Source: Pseudoxanthomonas sp. NC8
Lineage (GTDB): Bacteria > Pseudomonadota > Gammaproteobacteria > Xanthomonadales > Xanthomonadaceae
DNA: 64,000 bases
Reading direction: 5' to 3'
NCBI GenBank assembly: GCA_025232375.1
Contig: CP060419.1
Span: 3,471,001 to 3,535,000 of the forward strand
Every line of letters begins with the position of its first letter. The stretch's first letter is position 1. The notes below the pieces were generated by a model. The model searched no databases. It was given only the letters and a program-made list of their open reading frames with translations, and was not told where the DNA came from. A program made the translations under genes and the position numbers. Of the stretch, positions 44,716 to 55,355 are shown one piece after another.

Positions 44716-44749
44716 GCTTCGCTTCCAGCGGCCAGCCAGATGCACCATC

Positions 44750-45193
44750 ATGTCCCGGCCTTCAACCGGACCCGCCGATGCGATGAGCTACGTGATCCCG
44801 ATGCTGGTCTGTCGCGACGCTGCGGCACAGATCGAGTTCTGCCGGAACGCTTTTGATGCCGTCGAGCTTTCGCGCCGCGCCGCGCGCGATGGAAGCGTGG
44901 TCCATGCAACGCTGCAGATCGGTGCGGCGATGGTCATGGTGCATGACGAGCAGCCACACCTTGCAAGCCGCGCTCCCGCGGCTGACGGCAGTTCGCCGGT
45001 GGTCGTCTATCTCTATTGCGATGCGGTCGACCCGGTGATCGAGCGGGCGATGGCCGCGGGCGCGCACGTCCTGCTCCCGGCCGAGGACCAGTTCTGGGGC
45101 GACCGGGTCGGACGGATCATGGATCCCGCAGGCCACGTCTGGAACATCGCCGCCCGTATCCGCCCTGAAGGGTCGCCGGAAGCCATCCGATGA
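44750..45193 (+). CDS. VOC-family (glyoxalase-like) protein
   Basis: 147 residues with an intact frame. The VOC pattern is YVIPMLVCRDAAAQIEFCRNAFDAVELSR, then GSVVHATLQIGAAMVMVHDE and LLPAEDQFWGDRVGRIMDPAGHVWNIA, a PhnB-like glyoxalase/bleomycin-resistance fold. The precise reaction is unknown. An internal ATG at 44783 is an alternative start. Its stop overlaps the next ATG (ATGA), so the two VOC proteins are co-translated and may form a pair. Confidence 0.8.
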   Translation: MSRPSTGPADAMSYVIPMLVCRDAAAQIEFCRNAFDAVELSRRAARDGSVVHATLQIGAAMVMVHDEQPHLASRAPAADGSSPVVVYLYCDAVDPVIERAMAAGAHVLLPAEDQFWGDRVGRIMDPAGHVWNIAARIRPEGSPEAIR

Positions 45194-45595
45194 GCCTCTC
45201 GTTCCATATCGACTTCGACGGCCGCTGCGAGGAGGCGTTCGCCTTCTACGCCGAAACGCTCGGGGGACGGATCGAATCGATGCTTCGCGCAGGCAGTCCC
45301 ACGATCCCGTCACCGGGACCGGGAGAGGGGAAGGTGGTGCATGCCAGCATCTGCATCGACGGCATCCGTGTCGCCGGCGCCGACGTGGAGCCGGATCGCT
45401 ACCCAGGCGCCGCAGGGCTTCCATGTGCTGCTGGGCGTCGACTCGGAGGACCGGGTCAGGTCCCTGTTCGATTCGCTGCAGCCAGGGGGACAGGCCATCC
45501 TCGCACCACAGAAGACGTTCTGGTCGCCCTGCTACGCGATCGTGGTCGACCGCTTCGGCGTGCCGTGGAAGATCAACTGCGTGCCCGGCGCCTGA
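45190..45595 (+). CDS. VOC-family PhnB-like protein
   Basis: About 135 residues. It starts MSLSFHIDFDGRCEEAFAFYAETLGGRIESML and continues KVVHASICIDGIRVAGADV. After a frame change near 45405 comes GFHVLLGVDSEDRVRSLFDSLQPGGQAILAPQKTFWSPCYAIVVDRFGVPWKIN, a clear PhnB-like VOC domain. It is coupled by ATGA overlap to the first VOC gene. Its stop codon coincides with the edge of a duplicated kdgK 3' fragment on the opposite strand. Confidence 0.82.
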
Positions 45596-45711
45596 CGTCG
45601 TAGCGCCCTTCGCCGACCAGCGCCTCGACATCGGCCTCCGACCTTAAGGCTGAAGTCGCCGGGGATCGAATGCCAGGGCAGGCGGCGGCCGGGCCGAACC
45701 GGATCGTGCGC
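45596..45711 (-). pseudogene. Duplicated 3' fragment of kdgK
   Basis: About 115 bp closely match the end of kdgK at 46489-46608. Both encode RTIRFGP, HSIPGDF and EADVEALVGEGRYDVRR in order. No 5' part is present here, and upstream sequence on this strand belongs to the antisense of a reductase gene. The copy differs at many third positions, so it is an old duplication or the remnant of a second kdgK. Confidence 0.7.
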
Positions 45712-45717
45712 GGCTGC

Positions 45718-45725
45718 GGGATAAT
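45718..45725 (+). promoter_or_regulatory. -10-like box GGATAATC before the F420-reductase-like gene
   Basis: GGGATAATCGGGG stands about 65 bp before the ATG at 45790. A strong AAAGGAGA ribosome-binding site lies six bases before that ATG. Confidence 0.4.
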
Positions 45726-45789
45726 CGGGGTGCGCCGTTGCATCCGCGACGGGCACGGGCGGGATGCCCCCGCAGCGAAAGGAGATCGC

Positions 45790-46426
45790 ATGAAGATCGG
45801 AATCCTCGGATCCGGCGACGTGGCCAAGGCCCTGGCCGCCGGCTTCCTCCGCCATGGCCACCCGGTGATGCTCGGCACCCGCGACCGCGAGCGGCTGGCA
45901 CCGTGGCTGGCGCAGCATCCGCAGGCCACCGTCGGCAGCGTCACCGAGGCGGCGGCCTTCGGCGAACTGCTGGTGCTGGCGGTCAAGGGCAGCGCGGCGA
46001 CGCAGGTGCTGGACGCCGCCGGCGCGGCGCGGCTGGCCGGCAAGACGGTCATCGACACCACCAACCCGATCGCCGATGCGCCACCGCGCAACGGCGTGCT
46101 GGAGTTCTTCACCGGTCCCAACGAGTCGCTGCTGGAACGGCTGCAGCTGGCCTTCAGGCGCACGCTTCGTCAAGGCGTTCAATTCGGTCGGCAATGGCCG
46201 GATGGTGGACCCGCAGCTGGCCGTCGGCCCGCCGACCATGTTCATCTGCGGCAACGACGGGCAGGCGCGGGCGACGGTGGCCTCGCTGCTGGCGCAGTTC
46301 GGCTGGGACGTGGCTGACATGGGCAGCGCCGAAGCGGCGCGGGCGATCGAACCGCTGTGCATGCTCTGGTGCATCCAGGGATTCCTGCGCCACGAGTGGA
46401 CGCACGCCTTCCGGTTGCTGCACTGA
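45790..46426 (+). CDS. NADPH-dependent F420 reductase-like / NAD(P)-binding protein
   Basis: About 212 residues. The Rossmann start is MKIGILGSGDVAKALAAGFLRHGHPVMLGTRD, then LVLAVKGSAATQVLD and VIDTTNPIADAPPR, the pattern of F420:NADP oxidoreductase-like proteins that occur widely in bacteria without F420. The second half is RFVKAFNSVGNGRMVDPQL and PTMFICGNDGQARATVASLL. The frame breaks at about 46152 (CTTCAGGCGCACG, expected CTTCCCAGGCGCACG, at CCAGG). The substrate is unknown. Confidence 0.8.
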
Positions 46427-46477
46427 GCCGGGCGCGGCGCATGGGCGGCATCGCGCCCACCGCGCCGCCGTCGCCGC

Positions 46478-47493
46478 TCAGCGCCTGACGTCGTAGCGCC
46501 CCTCGCCGACCAGCGCTTCGACGTCGGCCTCCGACACCAGGTTGAAGTCGCCGGGGATCGAATGCTTGAGGCAGCCGGCGGGGGGCCGAAGCGGATGGTG
46601 CGCTCCGGCGCCCAGCCCTTGACCAGACCGTGCAGCACGCCGGCGGCGAATGCATCGCCACCGCCGATCCGGTCGACGATCGGGCCGACTTCTTCCTGCG
46701 GCGCCAGTGCGGTGCCGCTGTCGCGGCCGACCAGCACGCCCGACAGCGCGTGCGCATCGACGTTGCGCGGCGCGCGGATGGTGCAGGCCATCCACTGCAG
46801 GTGCGGGAACGCGGCGAAGGCATCGGCCGCCGCCGCTTCCACGCGGGCCAACGCCTCGGCCTGCGGATACTGGCCGCCGAGGACCACGCCCATGTCGCGG
46901 TAGTCGGCGAACAGCAGGTCGGCCTCGGCCATCAGCTCGGACAGGATCGCCTTGGCGTCGCCCTTCCAGACTTCCCACAGCTTGGGCCGGAAGTTGCCGT
47001 CGAAGGACACCTTGACCCCGAGCCTGCGCGCGGCGGCGCGCGGCGGCCAGCGCCGCGGCGGCCGTGTTGGCGCCCAGCGCCGGCGTCACGCCGGACAGGT
47101 GCAGCCAGTCCGCCCCGCCGAGCAGGGCCGGCCAGTCGTAGGCATCGGCTGCGGCCAGGGCGAAGGCCGAGCCGGCGCGGTCAGAGCACCTCGGCCGGCC
47201 GGTGGATGGCGCCGGGGGCGAGGAAGTACAGGCCCATGCGCCCGGGCACCCGGTGCACGGCGCTGGTGTCCAGCCCATGGCGGCGCAGTTCGCCGGTGGC
47301 GGCTTCGCCCAGCGCGTTGTCGGCCACGGTGCTTACCGCGGCGACCCGGGTGGCCGAAGTACGACAGGGACACGCCGACATTGGCCTCGGCGCCGCCGAT
47401 GCGCACCTCCAGCTGGGGGCTCTGCAGCAGCCGCTCACGGTAAGGCGCGCTCATGCGCAGCAGCAGCTCACCGAAACACACGACACGCGCCAT
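46478..47493 (-). CDS. kdgK: 2-dehydro-3-deoxygluconokinase KdgK
   Basis: PfkB-family kinase that phosphorylates KDG, the end product of pectin/polygalacturonate breakdown. About 338 residues. Landmarks are VVCFGELLLRMS, QLEVRIGGAEANVGVSLSYFG, SFDGNFRPKLWEVW, FADYRDMGVVLGG and IVDRIGGGDAFAAGVLHGLVKG with the catalytic Asp. It ends EADVEALVGEGRYDVRR. Frame breaks lie near 47350, 47185, 47030 and 46575. An operator copy lies 66-82 bp upstream, the same as before the pectin genes. Confidence 0.9.
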
Positions 47494-47558
47494 CTCTTCT
47501 CCTCACGTCGGTCGCCGACTGGCGGCGATGGTGGCATGCCGGGAGCCCCGGCGCGCCA

Positions 47559-47575
47559 TTGGCTAGCGGTGTCAT
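47559..47575 (-). promoter_or_regulatory. Operator copy TTGGCTAGCGGTGTCAT upstream of kdgK
   Basis: Matches the TTGACCAKCGGTGTCAT operator at 14 of 17 positions. It lies upstream of kdgK (minus strand) and is embedded in a GGCTA...TAGCC inverted repeat. Confidence 0.65.
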
Positions 47576-47632
47576 TGTAGCCACGCGGTGCCTTGGCGAC
47601 GCCGATCCCGGCCCGCCACCCCGTGCTGCGGT

Positions 47633-47688
47633 GCAAGATGAAGCGGTCGGCGGCAGGTGTTAGCTTCCCGTTTGACCAGCGGTGTCAT
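47633..47688 (+). promoter_or_regulatory. Promoter-operator module of TonB receptor 1
   Basis: GCAAGATG (47633-47640), 17 bp, then TGTTAG (47658-47663), and after 8 bp the operator TTGACCAGCGGTGTCAT (47672-47688). The same three parts with the same spacings precede receptor 2 and, with 18 and 6 bp, GH43. The operator sits over the expected transcription start, the classical repressor position. Confidence 0.72.
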
Positions 47689-47747
47689 CCCGCTGGCATC
47701 CATCCATATAGACACCGAGATCCACGAGTATTCCTTTGGGAGGGGAT

Positions 47748-50518
47748 ATGCACACCCGGAACATCCGCCGGAAGACACCGGTTACCTTGCTGGCCGCCTC
47801 GATCGGCTTCGCGCTGTACATGCCGTCCGCCTTCGCACAGGAAGCGGCCGCCACGCAGGATCCGGCAGCCGCGGGCACCACCGAGCTGGATACCGTCGTC
47901 GTCACCGGCTACCGCGCCAGTCTTGAGCGCTCGCTCGACATCAAGCGTGGCGAGACCGGCATGGTCGACGCGATCGTGGCCAGGACATCGGCAAGTTCCC
48001 CGACCTGAACCTTGGCCGAGTCGCTGCAGCGCATCCCGGGCGTGGTCATCACCCGCGACGGCGGCGAAGGCCGCCAGATCACCGTCCGCGGCCTGGGCCC
48101 GGCATTCACCCGCGTGCGCCTGAACGGCCTGGAAGCGATGAGCAGCGTCGGCAGCTCCGACGGTAAGGGCGGCACCAACCAGCCGCAACTTCGACTTCAA
48201 CGTGTTCGCCTCGGACCTGTTCTCGCAGCTGGTGGTGCGCAAGAGCGCGCAGGCCAGCGTGGACGAAGGTTCGCTTGGCGCCACCGTCGACCTGCGCACC
48301 GCGCGCCCGTTCGACTACGACGGCTTCACCGCCGCCACCAACGTGCAGGCCAGCTGGAACGACGCCGCCGGCGCCGCCAGCCCGCGCTTCGCCGGCATCA
48401 TCTCCGACACCTGGGCCGACGGCACGTTCGGCGCGCTGTTGTCGGTGGCCTATTCCGAGCGCAACACGGTGGACGAAGGCACCGGCACCGTGCGCTGGGC
48501 CGGCGGCACCACCAACGGCGGCTTCAACCCGGCCTCGCCGTTCAAGGATGCGCTGCGCGCCGACGTGTTCGCGCCGCGCTTCCCGCGCTACACGTTCATG
48601 GAGCATGACCAGGACCGCCTGGGCGTCACCGGTTCGCTGCAGTGGCGGCCGACGGACAGGACCGAGTTCAGCTTCGACGCTGTACTCGAAGATCGATGCC
48701 ACCCGCGACGAGCACTACATCGAGGCCAATGGCCTGAGCGCCTCCGGCACCACCGGCAAGCGCCAGATCATCGTCAAGGATGGCGTGGTGCAGAACAACG
48801 CGCTGGTCTACGCCAGCATGGACGACGTCGACATCCGCGCGGAAAACCGCCACGACGAATGGGCCACCGAGTTCTACCAGTTCAGCCTCGACGGCAAGCA
48901 TGAGTTCAGCGACACCTTCACCCTGTCGGGCAAGATCGGCACGTCGCAGTCGGACCACAGCAATCCGATCCAGACGACGATCATGATGGACAAGCTGAAC
49001 GTCGACGGATACAGCTACGACTATCGCGGCAACCCGAACAAGCCGGTGTTCAACTACGGCGTCAGCCCGACCGATCCGACCGGTTGGACCCTGTCGACCA
49101 TCCGCATGCGCGAGAACTACGTCACCAACGACTTCGACACCGCCGACCTGAACTTCTCGTGGCTGTTCAGCCCGAACTTCACCCTGGAAGGCGGCATCCA
49201 GGCCAAGGACTACGGCTTCGATTCGATCGAGCGCCGTCGTACGGCCACCGAGACCATCGTTCCGAACTTCCCGGATGGCACCAAGATCGTGCCGGTCGAC
49301 ATGGTCGATCTGGCCAGCCTGAAGGGCATGAGCGGCAACCCCGGCAGCTGGGTCGTCGCCGACTTCAACAAGATCGCCGACCTGTTCGACATCTTCAGCG
49401 GCAACGGCACCTTCGCCCTGTCCAACTATGCGCCGAGCGACTACTCGGTCGAGGAAGAGGACCGCGGCGCATGGTTGATGGGCAAGTTCGCCTTCGACAT
49501 CGGCTCGGTGCCGGTGTCGGGTGATGCCGGCGTGCGCTATGTGAAGACCAAGCAGAGCTCCACCGGCATCGCCACGGCCAGCGGCCAGCCGGTGCAGGCC
49601 ACGGTCAACCGCAACTACAGCGACACGCTGCCGTCGCTGAACCTGGTTTGCCGAGCTCAACCCCGACCTGCTGCTGCGCTTCGGCGCCGCCAAGGTGATG
49701 TCGCGTCCGGGCCTTAGCCAGCCTGACCCCGGGCGTGACCGTCAGCGTCAGCGGCAGCGCCCGCACCGTCAGCGGCGGCAACCCGTACCTGGATCCGACC
49801 CGCGCCGACACCTACGACCTATAGGCCCAGGTGGTACTTCGAAGAGGGCGCGATGCTGGGCGCGGCCCTGTTCTACAAGGACATCGAGAGCTTCATCCAG
49901 ACCACCCGCCAGACGATGGTCTACGCGGACAGCGGCCTGCCGCCGAGCCTGCTCGACGGCACCACCGCGACCGTCGACGACGAGTTCGTGTTCACCGTGC
50001 CGATCAACACCCCCGGCGGCGACCTGGAGGGCGTGGAGCTGAACTACACCCAGCCGTTCACCTTCCTGCCGGGCCTGTGGAGCAACTTCGGCGTGCAGCT
50101 GAACTACACCTACGTCGATTCGGAGATCCAGTACCTGCTGTCCAACGGCACCGCGGCGCAGAAGGCACCGATGGTCGGCCAGTCGCAGAACTCGTGGAAC
50201 GCGACCGTCTACTACGAAGGCGAGCGCTTCTCCGGCCGCATCTCGGCGACCAACCGCAACGACTACCTGATCCAGGTACCGGGTACGGAAGTGGGCTTCG
50301 ACAGCGCCGCCGGCGGCTATCACGGCCAGAGCGGCACCACCATCCTGGACGCCTCGATCCGCTACAAGCTCAGCGACAACGCCGAGCTGAGCCTGGAAGC
50401 CCAGAACCTGACCAACGAGGCGCAGGAGTCGTGGGTGGCCAACCCGACCACCACCCTGCCGCTGGAGTACAGCGAGACCGGCCGCAACGTGCTGCTGGGT
50501 CTGCGCTACAAGTTCTGA
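47748..50518 (+). CDS. TonB-dependent receptor 1 of the pectin locus (Xanthomonad-Caulobacter type)
   Basis: Outer-membrane channel, about 920 residues, probably importing pectic oligosaccharides. Leader: IRRKTPVTLLAASIGFALYMPSAFAQ, followed by a TonB box-like TELDTVVVTGYR. Plug: DIGKFPDLN, AESLQRIPGVVITRDGGEGRQITVRG, RVRLNGLEAMSS. The barrel ends in NVLLGLRYKF with the usual terminal Phe. Frame breaks lie at 47982, 48012 (ACCTTGGCC), 48188, 48680, 49648, 49715 (GGCCTTAGCC) and 49820. The RBS is GGGAGGGG. The family is used by xanthomonads to scavenge plant carbohydrates. Confidence 0.86.
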
Positions 50519-50541
50519 TCGACAGAAAAGTGTTGTGGTGG

Positions 50542-50576
50542 AAACCGGGGTGGCATTGCCGCCCCGGTTTTTTTTT
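50542..50576 (+). terminator. Rho-independent terminator after TonB receptor 1
   Basis: Nine perfect pairs (AAACCGGGG / CCCCGGTTT), extended by a T-G and three more pairs, with an ATT loop. The last three T of the stem run on into six more T. It starts 24 bp after the stop. Confidence 0.92.
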
Positions 50577-50654
50577 GCCCCTCGACGCTGACACCCGGCC
50601 GGGCAGGGCGGACGGGCACGCATGCCGCGCCATCGGCGCGCAGGGTGTTGCGCT

Positions 50655-50710
50655 GCAAGATGCCAAGCCTTCCACGCGCTGTTAGGTTCGCGTTTGACCA
50701 TCGGTGTCAT
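50655..50710 (+). promoter_or_regulatory. Promoter-operator module of TonB receptor 2
   Basis: GCAAGATG (50655-50662), 17 bp, TGTTAG (50680-50685), 8 bp, operator TTGACCATCGGTGTCAT (50694-50710). It is almost identical in layout to the module of receptor 1. Confidence 0.74.
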
Positions 50711-50798
50711 CGACACCAGCCACAGCCGGCCGCTCACGGCGCTGTCGCCCGAGCCGGCAAAACCCCGCGCGCACATGCTCCCTGGGAGGGAGAACGCA

Positions 50799-53700
50799 AT
50801 GCCGCATTACGCCAGTCGCCGTAAGACACCGGTTACCTTGCTCGCCGCGTCCATCGCCGTCGCCCTTTCCGGACCCGTCGCCGCGCAGAGCGCGCAGGAC
50901 GTCGAAACCCTGAAACCCGGTAAGGACGTGACCCAGCTCGACAAGGTCACCGTCACCGGCTACCGCATAAGGGTTTGCAGAAGGCGCTGGATGCCAAGCG
51001 CTACACCACCGAGCAGGTCGACGCGATCTTCGCCGAGGACATCGGCAAGTTCCCCGACCTCAACCTGGCCGAGTCGCTGCAGCGCATCGCCGGCGTGTCG
51101 ATCGACCGCGAAGGCGGCGAGGGCCAGCGCATCTCGATCCGCGGCCAGGTTCGGACTTCACGCGCGTGCGCCTGAACGGGCTGGAGGCGCTGTCCACCGC
51201 CGGCACCGGCACCGGCGGCGTCAACCGCAGCCGCGGCTTCGACTTCAACACCTTCGCCTCGGAGCTGTTCAGCGAGGTCACGGTCAACAAGACCCAGTCG
51301 GCGCAGATGGACGAGGGCTCGCTGGGCTCCACCGTCGACCTCCGCGGCTCGCGCCCGTTCGACTACGACGGCTTCAAGGCCACCGGCAGCGCCCAGGTCG
51401 GATATGGCGAACTGACCGAAGAGTACGACCCGCGCATCTCCGCGCTGGTCAGCAACACCTGGGCCGACGGCACCTTCGGCGCCCTGCTGTCGGCGTCGTA
51501 CAGCAAGCGCACCGTGTCCGAGGAAGGCTACAACCCGGTCCGCTGGGAGCACGGCAACCACCGCAACTCGAACCAGAGCACGGTCGCCAACAACGGCACC
51601 TACGGCTTCTGTTCGCCGGTCGGCTACAACCCGCAGACACCCCGCAACCCGCTCGCCAACGAGACCGGCAGCGCCGCCAACATCGCCCGCAACAACGGCT
51701 GGGGCACCTACGGCATCAGCTCCACCATGTGCGGTACCGGCCTGCCGCGACCGGCCAACACCCCGGAGAACATCGCCGCCTACGAGACCGCGACCAACGC
51801 CTGGTTGCCGCGCTACCCGCGCTACATCCGCACCGCCAGCGAGATCGAGCGGATCGGCGTGACCGGCGCGCTGCAGTGGCGCCCCGGCGACGACACCCTT
51901 GGTCAGCTTCGACGCGATGTACTCGGAGCTGGGCAAGGACCAGCGTGAGGACTCGCTCGGCGCCAACCTGCACCGCGCGGCCAACCTCGGCGGCAAGACC
52001 CAGATCGTGGTCCGCGAGGCCGAGGTCGACGACATGAACCGCCTGACCTACGGCGTGTTCGACAACGTCGACTTCCGCACCGAGTCGACCGAAATCGAGG
52101 AAACGACCAGGTTCCAGCAGTACAGCCTGAGCCTGGAGCATGCGTTCAACGACGACGTCCGCATCGACGCGGTGCTGGGCCACTCCAGCTCCGACTACGA
52201 GCGCCCGGTGTTCTCCCCTGGTCAGCTTCGACAACTCCAACCTCGACGGCTTCGTGCTCGACATGCGCGGCAGTCCCGACATGCCGCGCATGACCTTCCC
52301 GTTCGCGCTCAATGACCCGTCGGCCTGGTCGTGGCTGGGCTACGGCAACGCTCCGGTCAACACCAACGGCACCGCCCGCGGCGGCAACATCAGCGAAGTC
52401 CGGCTGAACCCGCAGTACGTGGACAACAGCTTCGACACCGCCAAGGTCGACCTGCAGTTCAACCTCAACCCGACCTTCACCCTGCGTGGCGGCCTGGCCT
52501 ACAAGGACTACGACATGTCCTCGGAGGAGTACCGGCACATCAGCTACGGCCGCCTTGGCCCAGGCGCTGCCGGCCGGCGTCACCATCGGCGACCTCAGCA
52601 CCACCCCTGGACGGCTTCGGCAGCAGCCTGTCGGGCGCCCCGAGCTCGTGGCTGGTGCCGGACTTCGGCAAGGTCGCCGAGCTGCTGGACATCTACTGCA
52701 ACTGCGACAACGGCCTGCTCGGCGGCGACTACCGCCTCGCCAGCGTCGGCCACTTCGGTTCCTCGAACAACAACTTCGAGGTCAACGAAACCAGCCTGGG
52801 TGCCTACCTGCAACTGGACTTCAACACCGAGCTGCTCGACCGCGCCTTCCGCGGCAACGTCGGCGTGCGCGTCGTCGAGACCCAGATCAGCGCCTCCGGC
52901 TGGGCGCCCTGCGCGGCCGCCACGCCGGCGCAGAACTCGCCGGAATGCCAGGCGTTCTTCGGCGTGGCCAACGCCACCTCCGCGCCGGGCGACCGCTACC
53001 TGGTCGCCACCACGGTCGACCACAACTACACCGACGTGCTGCCGGCGTTGAACCTTACGCCAGGACGTGTCCGATGAAGTGGTCGTGCGTTTCGGCGCGG
53101 CCAAAACCATGGCCCGCCCGGCGCTGCTGTACCTCTCGCCGGGCGTCAGCGGCGGCCCGACCCAGTACTTCGACGACGGCCGCACCTACGCCATCAACAT
53201 GGGCAACCCGCAGCTGGAGCCGTTCCGCTCGACCAATTACGACCTGAGCGCCGAGTGGTACTTCCAGGAAGGCGCGCTGCTGTCGGCCGCGGTGTTCTAC
53301 AAGGACATCGACAGCTACATCCAGCGCACCCGCCTGATCAGCACGTGGGAGGAAATGGGCTACTCGCTGGACCTGCTGCCGGCCGGCTTCACCCCGGATA
53401 CCGAGTTCAACGTCCAGAGCTACTACAACACCCCGGGCGGCCCGCTGAAGGGCTACGAGCTGACCTACCAGCAGATGTTCAAGCAGCTGCCGGGCTTCTG
53501 GAGCAACTTCGGCGTGCAGCTGAACTACACGCACGTCGACTCCGAGATCCAGTACTTCTTCAGCACCGCGGCCAACAACAACACCACCGTGGTCACCACG
53601 ATCACCGAGAACCAGCTGCTCAACCTGTCGCCGAACTCGTACAACGCGACCCTGTACTACGACGACGGCCGGTTCAGCGCGCGCGTCTCGACCAGCTACC

Positions 53701-53972
53701 GCGATGGCTACATCAGCGAGATCCTCCCGGGAGAACGTGTGGGACCTGGACGGCAACATGCTGGTGACGCCGGACGTGACCGGCAAGGACTCGGTGCAGA
53801 ACGTCGACTTCAACATGTCGTACCGCTTCAACGACCACCTGTCGGCGACGTTCGAGGCGATCAACCTGACCGACACCGCCGACAGCCGCTATGTCGATTC
53901 CACCTGGACATGGCCGACCGCTACACCGTCAACGGTCGCCAGTACTACGTCGGTGTCCGTTACACGTTCTGA
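50799..53972 (+). CDS. TonB-dependent receptor 2 of the pectin locus
   Basis: About 1057 residues, the same family as receptor 1 but longer. The leader shares RRKTPVTLLAASI with receptor 1. The TonB box region is TQLDKVTVTGYR; the plug has FAEDIGKFPDLNLAESLQRIAGVSIDREGGEG and RVRLNGLEALST. The late barrel has FNLNPTFTLRGGLAYKDYDM and ends YYVGVRYTF. Frame breaks lie at 50970, 51150, 51900, 52220, 52555, 52605, 53055, 53735 and 53905, mostly at CCTGG cores. The RBS is GGGAGGGAG. It probably imports a larger pectic oligomer; receptor 1 and this one are probably not redundant. Confidence 0.86.
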
Positions 53973-54008
53973 CCGCATGACCCGTCCGCACCCGATCTCC
54001 CCGGGCGC

Positions 54009-54029
54009 GGACGGGCGTTCCGCCCGTCC
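54009..54029 (+). terminator. Hairpin after TonB receptor 2
   Basis: Nine perfect pairs (GGACGGGCG / CGCCCGTCC) with a TTC loop and no T-run. It may attenuate transcription between receptor 2 and the pectate lyase, or stabilise the upstream mRNA. The rest of the 263-bp gap shows no operator copy. Confidence 0.5.
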
Positions 54030-54235
54030 CTCCTGCCCGTGTTCCGGCACCGGCAGCGGGGGCGGGCGGCTTCTTTTCCGAGGCGCACGCCTGCGCGCGC
54101 GGCGTGCGCCACCCGGGCGACGCCGGTCACGCTGGCCGTCGAAGGCGCCGGCCCGGGCCGGGCCGTGCAGGCGGTAACCGCCGGGGCCACCACGCGTTCC
54201 CGGGAAACGATCCCGGGCCCCTGGAGACCGTTCGA

Positions 54236-55355
54236 ATGAGCTTCGCCTTCCCGCGCCTGCTGGCGCTGCTGCTGGTCGCCCTCGTCGCGATGACGACCGC
54301 CGGCGCGAGCACCCCCTCGCCGGCCACGACCACCGACCCGGTGGCCGAAAACATGCTCCTGCTGCAGACACCGTCCGGCGGCTGGTCCAAGCACTATCGC
54401 GAGAAGAAGGTCGACTACGCGCGCGTCTACGACGAAGCCGAACGCGCGGCGCTGCAGGCGCCCGGCCGTCCCGACGACGCGACCATCGACAACAAGGCCA
54501 CCACCAGCGAGATCGCCTATCTGGCCCTGGGCGCACGCGCGCACCGGAAATGCGGCGTACCTGGACGGCGCGCGGCGCGGGGTGGAGTACCTGCTGCACG
54601 CCCAGTACGCCAACGGCGGATGGCCGCAGTTCCACCCCGACCGCTCCCTGTACCGCGCCCACATCACCTTCAACGACGATGCCATGGTCCGGGTGATCGG
54701 CCTGCTCCGGGACATCGCGCAAGGCGACGGCGACATGGCCGTGCTGGCGCCGGAATTCGGCGCACGCGCACGCGAGGCGGCGCAGCGCGGGATCGGCAGC
54801 ATCCTCGCCACCCAGGTGCGGATCGATGGCGTACCGACGATCTGGGCCGCCCAGTACGACGAAAACAGCCTGCAGCCCGCCAAGGCGCGCGCCTACGAGC
54901 TGCCCGCGCTGGCGGTGTCCGAATCGGTCGGGATCATGCGCCTGCTGATGCGTCAGCCGCATCCCGACGCGCGCGTGGTCGCGGCAGTCGAGTCCGCCGC
55001 CGCCTGGCTGCACGCGCACCGGCTGCCGGACCTGGCGCTGCAACGCATCGACGCGCCCGCCGAGGAAACCGGCAAGGATGTCCGCGTGGTGCCGCAGGCC
55101 GGCGCTTCGCTGTGGGCGCGGTTCTACGACCTGGAGGAGCAGCAGCCGATGTTCGTCAACCGCGATGGCCAGCAGGTCGCGTTCGCCGCGCTGCCCAACG
55201 AGCGTCGCACCGGCTACGCCTGGTACGGCACCTGGCCCGAAGACCTGCTCGCCAGGGAACTCCCCCGCTGGCGCACTGTCCATGCGCCCGCGCAGCGCAC
55301 GCTGAACCCATTACGCCTTATCGTTCTTGACGTGGAACACCGATCCGATGACTGA
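54236..55355 (+). CDS. Pectate lyase, PL10 family, secreted
   Basis: Cleaves polygalacturonate by beta-elimination. About 373 residues. A signal peptide (LLALLLVALVAMTTAGAS) is followed by LLLQTPSGGWSKHYREKKVDYA, TIDNKATTSEIAYLALGARA, HAQYANGGWPQFHPD, YRAHITFNDDAMVRVIGLLRDI, TIWAAQYDENSLQPAKARAYELPALAVSESVGIMRLLM and TGYAWYGTWPEDLLARELPRW, the PL10 signature. The frame breaks at about 54550 (GCACACCGGAAATGCGGCG). Its stop overlaps the next gene's ATG by 8 bp (ATGACTGA), so the two are co-translated. Confidence 0.87.
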
